NCBI GenBank assembly: GCA_900768125.1
Contig: CAAGBS010000056.1
Location: forward strand, 1 to 20,830
Length of the DNA stretch: 20,830 nt
Reading direction: 5' to 3'
Origin: Oscillospiraceae bacterium
GTDB lineage: Bacteria > Bacillota > Clostridia > Oscillospirales > Ruminococcaceae
Program-made: the position numbers and the translations under genes
Notes under the pieces: generated by a model
The model's database searches: none
What the model was told of the DNA's origin: nothing
The model's input: the letters and a program-made list of their open reading frames with translations, nothing else
Shown: positions 16,331 to 20,830 of the stretch, piece after piece
How the letters are laid out: each line of letters begins with the position of its first letter
How positions within the stretch are numbered: the first letter of the stretch is position 1

Positions 16331-17551
16331 ATGCCGTTCAGCGAGCTTGTGAAAAGCTTTGAGAAAATACGAGGATATATCCGGGAATTTTACGTTTACG
16401 GGTTCCGCATACGCAGCGAATTTGACGGCAAGAGCGGCAGAACCTACGATAACGAGCGCCGACGAATGGAGTGCGTGCTCGGGGAGTACACCGCCAGCGC
16501 CAGGGACCAGCGCGGGAAAAATATCTATCTTTCCATTGACAGCCGCAGCGGGGGAAGAAATCCGCTGTACCGCCTGTTCAGGACCTGCAGCTTCACCGAC
16601 CGGGATATCACGTTTCATTTCCTGCTGCTGGATATGCTGGGCGAAACTGAACCGCTCACTCTTTCGCAGATACTGGACAGGCTCAATTCCCGCACCGCCG
16701 TGTTTTCCGAGCCGATGATCTTCGATGATTCCGGCGTGCGCAAAAAGCTATTTGAGTACGAATCACTTGGTCTTATCCGCGCGGAAAGGGACGGCAGGAA
16801 CGTGCAGTATTACCGCGCGGAAACGCTGGATCTTTCCGGCTGCGTGGACGCAATCGACCTCTTTTCGGAGATATCTCCCTGCGGAGTCCTCGGAAGCTTC
16901 CTCGCCGACGAAAAACACCGCAGCGCGTTCGAGTTCAAGCACCACTACATTACGTTCGCGCTGGACAGCGATATTCTGTGCGGGCTACTCTGCGCGATAT
17001 CGGAAAAGCGCTCAGTTATTGTGAAGAATAATTCGCACAGCTGGGAGTTAGTTCCGCTCAGAATATTCACAAGCGTGCAGAACGGCAGGCAGTGGCTTAT
17101 GGCATACAGTCCGGGGGTGCACGAGATACGCTCCTATCGCCTGGACTTCATAACCGATGTGCGCATAGGGGAGGTGTCCCCGCGCTTCGATGAGCTGCGC
17201 GGAGTTCTCAGCAACATGCAGCGGCACATGTGGGGCGTTTCCTGCAATAAGAGGGCGCGGGTGCAGCGTGTGGAATTTCTGATATACATAGGCGAGAACG
17301 AGGAATACATTTACCGCAGGCTTCTTCGTGAAAGGCGCTGCGGAAAAGTCGAGCGCATAGACGAGCATACCGCGCGTTTTTCAGCGGAGCTTGTGGACAG
17401 CGCCGAGATACGCTCCTGGATACGCACGTTCACCGGGCGGATAATCCAGCTTGATTTCGGCGACAGGACAGCCGAAAATCTCCTGCGCAGCGATATGGAA
17501 AAGATGTACGAGATCTATGGGATAGGAGACGATGGGAATGCTGTTCCATGA
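16331..17551 (+). CDS. WYL-domain protein with winged HTH
   Basis: The 406 residues hold an N-terminal extension (1-100) and a winged helix-turn-helix at about 107-165 (LTLSQILDRLNSRTAVFSEP, then VRKKLFEYESLGLIRAERDG). A WYL domain follows at about 210-285, and a WCX-type C-terminal domain at about 312-376 (VEFLIYIGENEEYIYRRLL, then WIRTFTGRIIQLDF). The namesake triplet reads W-L-M (residues 255-257, QWLMAYSPGVHEIRSYRLDF), while the R-S-Y-R-L-D strand is well kept. WYL proteins are ligand-sensing, often nucleic-acid-responsive regulators found near phage-defence and RNA-repair genes. It may autoregulate this operon or the adjacent rtcB (inference). The ribosome binding site AAGGCGGTGAT (16317-16327) matches the anti-SD sequence at 10 of 11 bases. 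The last 14 bases overlap the next gene. Confidence 0.9.
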   Translation: MPFSELVKSFEKIRGYIREFYVYGFRIRSEFDGKSGRTYDNERRRMECVLGEYTASARDQRGKNIYLSIDSRSGGRNPLYRLFRTCSFTDRDITFHFLLLDMLGETEPLTLSQILDRLNSRTAVFSEPMIFDDSGVRKKLFEYESLGLIRAERDGRNVQYYRAETLDLSGCVDAIDLFSEISPCGVLGSFLADEKHRSAFEFKHHYITFALDSDILCGLLCAISEKRSVIVKNNSHSWELVPLRIFTSVQNGRQWLMAYSPGVHEIRSYRLDFITDVRIGEVSPRFDELRGVLSNMQRHMWGVSCNKRARVQRVEFLIYIGENEEYIYRRLLRERRCGKVERIDEHTARFSAELVDSAEIRSWIRTFTGRIIQLDFGDRTAENLLRSDMEKMYEIYGIGDDGNAVP

Positions 17552-18446
17552 AGTTTACGGCGCATATTTCAGCGCGGTCTCAGAGATACTGCGCCGCGCG
17601 TCCGCCGGTGAACTCACGCCGGATATGATGAAGCGGATATGCGATGAAAAAGCGTTCTCAGAGAGCTTTCTGAAAATAATCCCGGCGCTTACCTCAGGGG
17701 ATTGGCAGCTGCTTTATCCGGATATGACAACTCCGGTCAGCGCTCCCGTTCAGCCGCAGACAACGCTGCAAAGGCGATGGCTGAAAGCAATATCGCTTGA
17801 CCCGCGCATGAAGCTGTTTGACCTGGAATGGAATTTTCCGGACGATGTTCAGCCGCTTTTCACGCCCGACGACATCGTGTATTTCGACCGCTATGCAGAC
17901 GGCGATCCATTCGGAGACGAGCATTATATCATGGTGTTCCGCACGGCGTTGGAGGGCATAAAAACCGGGAGCACGGCTGAGATACTGTATCACAGCGCAA
18001 AGGGAAGAACGCGCCGCATAAAGTGCCGTCCGCAGCTGCTTGAATATTCCGAAAAAGACGACAAATTCCGGCTGCGCGTGACTGGCTGCCGCAATGCGGA
18101 TATACTGAACGTTGCAGGAATAGACAGCATTATATTGTGTCCCGAACTGTATTTCCGGCAGGAAGCCCCGGCGCAGCCTGAAACTCGCTGCATGGAAGCT
18201 GAACTCACCGATGAGCGAAACGCGCTGGAGCGCGCAATGCTGCATTTCGCGCACTTCGAGCGGGAAACCTCGCACCTCGGCGGCGACCGTTACAGACTCC
18301 GGGTGTTCTATTCCGAAATCGATGAGACGGAACTGCTTATCCGGGTGCTTTCATTCGGCCCGATGATGAGGGTCTGCGCTCCGGACAGCCTTGTGCGGGA
18401 GATACGCAGGCGGCTCATAAAGCAGTATAAAATGGGTATCAGGTAA
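17538..18446 (+). CDS. Second, divergent WYL-type protein lacking an HTH
   Basis: This 302-residue protein (from ATG 17538) is related in plan to the preceding WYL protein but is reduced. Residues 1-110 are helical without a winged HTH. A degenerate WYL domain spans about 145-203 (AEILYHSAKGRTRRIKCRPQ, LLEYSEKDDKFRLRVTG), with K-F-R-L in place of W-Y-L. A WCX-like C-terminus covers about 250-300 (YRLRVFYSEIDETELLIRVL, then APDSLVREIRRRLIKQYKM). It probably forms a complex with its neighbour or serves as a ligand sensor; this is inference. GGAG at 17525-17528 gives normal spacing to ATG 17538, whereas the in-frame ATG 17532 would sit only 3 nt away, so I favour 17538. Either start overlaps the upstream gene. 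It is the last gene of the operon. A T-rich tail follows without a clear stem. Confidence 0.82.
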   Translation: MLFHEVYGAYFSAVSEILRRASAGELTPDMMKRICDEKAFSESFLKIIPALTSGDWQLLYPDMTTPVSAPVQPQTTLQRRWLKAISLDPRMKLFDLEWNFPDDVQPLFTPDDIVYFDRYADGDPFGDEHYIMVFRTALEGIKTGSTAEILYHSAKGRTRRIKCRPQLLEYSEKDDKFRLRVTGCRNADILNVAGIDSIILCPELYFRQEAPAQPETRCMEAELTDERNALERAMLHFAHFERETSHLGGDRYRLRVFYSEIDETELLIRVLSFGPMMRVCAPDSLVREIRRRLIKQYKMGIR

Positions 18447-18477
18447 GGCTTTTTTCTGTTTTCGCAAAGTTTTTTCC

Positions 18478-18506
18478 GTGACTTTTCGCAGGAGATGAAG
18501 TATACT
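18478..18506 (+). promoter_or_regulatory. Promoter of rtcB (weak -35)
   Basis: The -10 TATACT (18501-18506) lies 17 nt after GTGACT (18478-18483), which matches TTGACA at four positions (TGAC). There is no intrinsic terminator after the preceding gene, so rtcB may also receive read-through from the operon. AAGGAGA lies 7 nt before the rtcB ATG. Confidence 0.6.
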
Positions 18507-18550
18507 GTATTCATCGGAAGAAACGCCGCAGGGCAGAAAGGAGATCTTCC

Positions 18551-19774
18551 ATGAAAACAATAACAGGAAAATACTCATCGGCTATAGTCTACACTGATGT
18601 TATCGAGGACACGGCAGAGGAGCAGATAAAGCTGCTCTGCGACCAGCCTTTCGCACAGGGGAGCCGTATCCGCATTATGCCGGACGTGCACGCCGGAAAA
18701 GGCTGCGTCATAGGCTTCACCGCAGATCTCGGAGACATGGTCATACCCAACATCGTGGGGGTGGATATCGGCTGCGGAATGTACACGGTAGAACTCGGAA
18801 AAATCGACATTGATTACGAGGAACTTGACGGTGCGATAAGGAAAAACGTCCCCTCCGGGAGAAACGTCCACGAGGGCAGAATAGTCAGATTCCCGGAACT
18901 TCTCGATCTGAAATGCTACCGGAATCTGAAAGACGCAAGGCGGCTGGAGCGCAGCATAGGCACGCTCGGCGGCGGTAATCACTTCATCGAGGCAGACCGT
19001 GACGACGACGGGAACAAGTACCTTGTTATCCACACCGGGAGCCGCAATCTCGGCACGCAGGTCGCGGAGTACTACCAGAGCCTCGCATACGAACTGATGC
19101 GCGGAAAGGATAAGCTCTTCGAGCAGCAGAATGAAATAATCGAGCGGTACAAGGCGGAGGGCAGGCGCAGCGAGATACAGTCCGCGATAAAGGCGCTTCA
19201 CCGGGATTTCCAGGCGCAGGAGTGCGATACTCCGAGGGAACTTTGCTATCTCACCGGGGAATACCGCGAAATGTACCTTCACGATATGCGGATATGTCAG
19301 GAATTTGCTTCGCTCAACCGCATAACCATCGCGCAGATTATTCTTGGAGAGGCGTTCGGAATGCAGCTTTCAGACTGCCCGCATTTTGAAACTATCCACA
19401 ATTACATCGACATGGAAAGCAATATAGTCCGCAAGGGTGCGGTGTCCGCGAAAAAGGGCGAGAAGCTGCTTATCCCGATAAACATGCGCGATGGAAGCCT
19501 CATCTGCGTTGGAAAGGGCGACACTGAGTGGAACTGCTCCGCGCCGCATGGTGCGGGTCGCCTTTTCAGCCGCGGGACTGCAAAGGAAAAATTCACGCTC
19601 GATGAGTTCCGAAACAGCATGGAGGGGATTTTTTCAACATCTGTTCATCTTTCAACAATTGACGAGTGCCCCATGGCGTACAAGAGCATGGAAGGCATCG
19701 TTGACAACATAACCCCGACCGCCGAGATAATCCGCGTGATAAAGCCGGTCTATAATTTCAAGGCGGGGGACTGA
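18551..19774 (+). CDS. rtcB: RtcB-type RNA-splicing/repair ligase
   Basis: This 407-residue protein belongs to the RtcB family, which joins RNA 2',3'-cyclic-phosphate (3'-phosphate) ends to 5'-OH ends using GTP and Mn2+. Visible motifs in order: MPDVHAGKGCVIG (43-55), VGVDIGCGM (69-77) with metal ligands D72 and C75, the GGGNHF motif (140-145), HTGSRNLG (161-168), H283 in FETIHNYID, and SAPHGAGRLFSRG (330-342), where H333 corresponds to the histidine that is guanylylated. All key residues are present, so it should be active. No archease gene is visible in the window. The length is that of short bacterial RtcB proteins. It lies 104 nt after the WYL operon in the same direction, with its own promoter. 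Repair of tRNA or rRNA cut by stress or toxin nucleases is the usual role suggested for bacterial RtcB. Confidence 0.97.
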   Translation: MKTITGKYSSAIVYTDVIEDTAEEQIKLLCDQPFAQGSRIRIMPDVHAGKGCVIGFTADLGDMVIPNIVGVDIGCGMYTVELGKIDIDYEELDGAIRKNVPSGRNVHEGRIVRFPELLDLKCYRNLKDARRLERSIGTLGGGNHFIEADRDDDGNKYLVIHTGSRNLGTQVAEYYQSLAYELMRGKDKLFEQQNEIIERYKAEGRRSEIQSAIKALHRDFQAQECDTPRELCYLTGEYREMYLHDMRICQEFASLNRITIAQIILGEAFGMQLSDCPHFETIHNYIDMESNIVRKGAVSAKKGEKLLIPINMRDGSLICVGKGDTEWNCSAPHGAGRLFSRGTAKEKFTLDEFRNSMEGIFSTSVHLSTIDECPMAYKSMEGIVDNITPTAEIIRVIKPVYNFKAGD

Positions 19775-19814
19775 ATAAAAAAACTAAGTATTCACCGCGC
19801 AGCGAATTGTTTTT

Positions 19815-19996
19815 CGCTTCCTTTTGTCACAAAAGGAAGCGGGGGTGTGGGGTGTCTCCCCCGGTGGGGGAGGTGGCGCAAAGCGCCGGAGGGGTTGACC
19901 GAAAGACCAGAGCCTCCGCCACTCCGCACGCAGTGCGGTTTTACGTTTCAAAAGCGCTAAAGGGGGTATGTGTCGGGGAGACAAACGGAGTTTGTC
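19815..19996. repeat. Cluster of five consecutive hairpins in the rtcB-IS21 intergenic region
   Basis: Five short stems follow each other: CGCTTCCTTTTG / CAAAAGGAAGCG (19815-19841, 12 bp, 3-nt loop), CTCCCCC / GGGGGAG (19856-19872), GGCGC / GCGCC (19875-19887), CCGCAC / GTGCGG (19924-19938, followed by TTTT) and GACAAAC / GTTTGTC (19980-19996). All loops are 3 nt. No protein is convincing in any frame. The pattern suits a dispersed intergenic repeat (REP/MITE-like) or a structured RNA. The first stem lies about 40 nt after the rtcB stop and could protect or end that transcript, although it is followed by G rather than T. Confidence 0.6.
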
Positions 19997-20065
19997 CTAG
20001 AAACAAGAGTTTTCCCCCCATAGTCTTTCTCAATTAATTGTTGTTTCGATTTTTTCAACAAGCAG

Positions 20066-20096
20066 ACTCCGGTGCTTAAATGTGCCGGAGTTTCTT
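20066..20096 (+). terminator. Intrinsic terminator upstream of the IS21 region
   Basis: ACTCCGG (20066-20072) pairs with CCGGAGT (20085-20091) across a 12-nt loop and is followed by TTCTTT. It is oriented for plus-strand transcription, so it would end messages coming from rtcB and the hairpin cluster. Confidence 0.7.
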
Positions 20097-20111
20097 TATA
20101 GATCAAAGCGT

Positions 20112-20326
20112 TTATCCGATTTCAGCGATGATGTTTTCTGTAAGCTGTGCGGAAAGTTCGTTTTCGGAGTAGATGGAGTAGGAGTATGTTCCGTCAGTCC
20201 AATTACTGCTTTCATTATAGCTTAAGTAACAAGTGCGTGTAAACCATAGCTGGCTTGCTGTGGATTTACCGACAATTATATTGTAACAGAAAGAAATGCT
20301 ATGTGTTTTATTACTTTTTGTGTCAT
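20112..20326 (-). pseudogene. Small unknown protein gene with a start-proximal frameshift
   Basis: On the minus strand an ideal AAGGAGG (20340-20334) lies 7 nt before ATG 20326, but that frame gives only 16 residues (MTQKVIKHIAFLSVTI). The remaining open frame runs to the TAA ending at 20112 and reads KSNKTHSISFCYNIIVGKST, then LWFTRTCYLSYNESSNWTDG and SENELSAQLTENIIAEIG. Adding a single A to the A5 run at about 20314-20318 would join ATG to this frame and give a 71-residue protein. I do not recognise the family. Its base composition is more AT-rich than the flanking genes, which suggests acquired DNA. It lies just inside the presumed left end of an IS21 element. It may be a decayed gene, a homopolymer-controlled gene or a sequencing slip. 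Confidence 0.35.
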
Positions 20327-20455
20327 TAAAGATCCTCCTTGTACCAACCAGTTTGATTACCACTATTTGTTATAACTGTACATATGTTTATGGTAAAATA
20401 GAAATGCAGAAAAAGGGCTCCAAAAGTGCATAGGTGAACAGCCACCGCCGAGCCG

Positions 20456-20484
20456 TTGTCAGCACCTGAATAAAATGCTACAAT
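20456..20484 (+). promoter_or_regulatory. Promoter of istA
   Basis: TTGTCA (20456-20461) and TACAAT (20479-20484) have a 17-nt spacer. They lie inside the insertion element about 47 nt before the GTG start. Confidence 0.65.
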
Positions 20485-20530
20485 TTTAGCTGAGAGGCAA
20501 AGCCACTTGGCCAAAGGAGGTAGCGGAAAG

Positions 20531-20830
20531 GTGATAAGAATGGCAGAAAAGATGTACATCAAGCAGTTGTACGAAGACGGCGTAAGCAAGAGGGAGATCC
20601 AGCGAAGGACAAAGCTCAACTACCGTACAGTCTGCAAATACGCTGACATGGAAGATTGGAATGACGATAAGCTCCAGAACATGGAACCGGATAACTATCC
20701 GGTGCTCGGTGAGTATATCCCCCTCATCAACGAATGGCTCGAAGGTGATGCCACAGCCCCAAGAAAGCAGCGGCATACCGCCAAGAGGATATATGACCGG
20801 CTTCGTGCGGAAGCCGGTTACACGGGCGGA
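20531..20830 (+). CDS. istA: IS21-family transposase IstA (N-terminal 100 residues, runs off the edge)
   Basis: The frame is open from GTG 20531 to the last base. It begins VIRMAEKMYIKQLYEDGVSK, then REIQRRTKLNYRTVCKYAD, the helix-turn-helix found at the N-terminus of IS21-family IstA transposases, followed by the helical linker (YPVLGEYIPLINEWLEGD) and the start of a second HTH segment (KQRHTAKRIYDRLRAEAGYTG). The DDE catalytic core and the accompanying ATPase istB should lie beyond the window. AAAGGAGG at 20514-20521 gives good spacing to GTG 20531. The in-frame ATG 20540 is the alternative start. No stop or frameshift is visible in the part available. Confidence 0.88.
   Translation, partial: MIRMAEKMYIKQLYEDGVSKREIQRRTKLNYRTVCKYADMEDWNDDKLQNMEPDNYPVLGEYIPLINEWLEGDATAPRKQRHTAKRIYDRLRAEAGYTGG

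Larger units (their letters stand above)
20385..20830 (+). mobile_element. Left part of an IS21-family insertion sequence (continues beyond window)
   Basis: The istA-type gene at 20531 defines the element. A TGTTTATGG sequence at 20385, of the TG-starting kind used at IS21-family ends, followed by about 70 nt with repeated A-rich/TGCA blocks, is the likely left terminus. The right end and istB lie outside the window, so the boundary and any target duplication cannot be confirmed. Confidence 0.6.

Noticed and set aside
18447..18480. T-rich stretch after the last WYL gene considered as an intrinsic terminator
   Set aside because: I could find no stable GC stem before the T runs.
19815..19996. 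Hairpin cluster considered as CRISPR or as a tRNA/riboswitch
   Set aside because: The stems differ from each other in sequence, there is no regular spacer, and no cloverleaf or known aptamer pattern can be drawn.
19807..20037. A 76-codon plus-strand open frame after rtcB
   Set aside because: It runs through the hairpin cluster, has no ribosome site, and its composition follows the stems rather than a protein.

Overview
The window looks like chromosomal DNA of a gut-type Firmicute, most likely Oscillospiraceae/Ruminococcus-like. Supporting signs are AAGGAGG-type ribosome binding sites, textbook sigma-A promoters with 17-nt spacers, moderately GC-rich coding sequence, a BspA-type leucine-rich-repeat surface protein, oleate hydratase and an IS21-type transposase. 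The taxon is an inference; no rRNA or marker gene is present.

Layout. (1) 1-3957, minus strand: the first 1319 residues of a very large exported BspA-like LRR protein with C-terminal Fn3-like repeats, running off the left edge, with a perfect-consensus promoter at 4053-4081. (2) About 3958-5316: a degraded stretch with a 97-nt imperfect inverted repeat and two broken GNAT acetyltransferase genes. (3) 5343-7856: a TetR-family regulator, an intrinsic terminator, then an FAD-dependent oleate hydratase with its own promoter and a candidate operator. (4) 7993-8514: a SMI1/KNR4 (SUKH-like) gene behind tandem promoters. (5) 8576-18446: a tightly packed seven-gene operon from one strong promoter, encoding a SWIM zinc-finger protein, an alpha-helical HEAT-like protein, a MoxR-type AAA+ ATPase, a DUF5682-type protein, a VWA protein with a complete MIDAS, and two WYL-type proteins. 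(6) 18551-19774: an RtcB-type RNA ligase with its own weaker promoter. (7) 19775-20530: a non-coding stretch with five consecutive hairpins, a terminator and a small frameshifted ORF on the minus strand. (8) From about 20385 to the right edge: the left part of an IS21-family element with the start of istA.

The centrepiece is the seven-gene operon. Its AAA+/DUF5682/VWA/SWIM core resembles the poorly understood E. coli yehL-yehM-yehP-yehQ set, and belongs to the wider MoxR-VWA class in which an ATPase and a MIDAS adaptor remodel or load a client. Here the core is joined by a HEAT-like scaffold and two WYL proteins, one with a winged HTH and one without, and is followed by RtcB. A reasonable but unproven reading is a stress- or conflict-responsive chaperone-like machine whose WYL proteins sense a ligand (possibly nucleic acid), with RNA repair next door. 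The DUF5682-type protein also carries two GX2H motifs spaced like those of the TIKI/TraB/EreA-type hydrolase fold, which would give the system an enzymatic effector.
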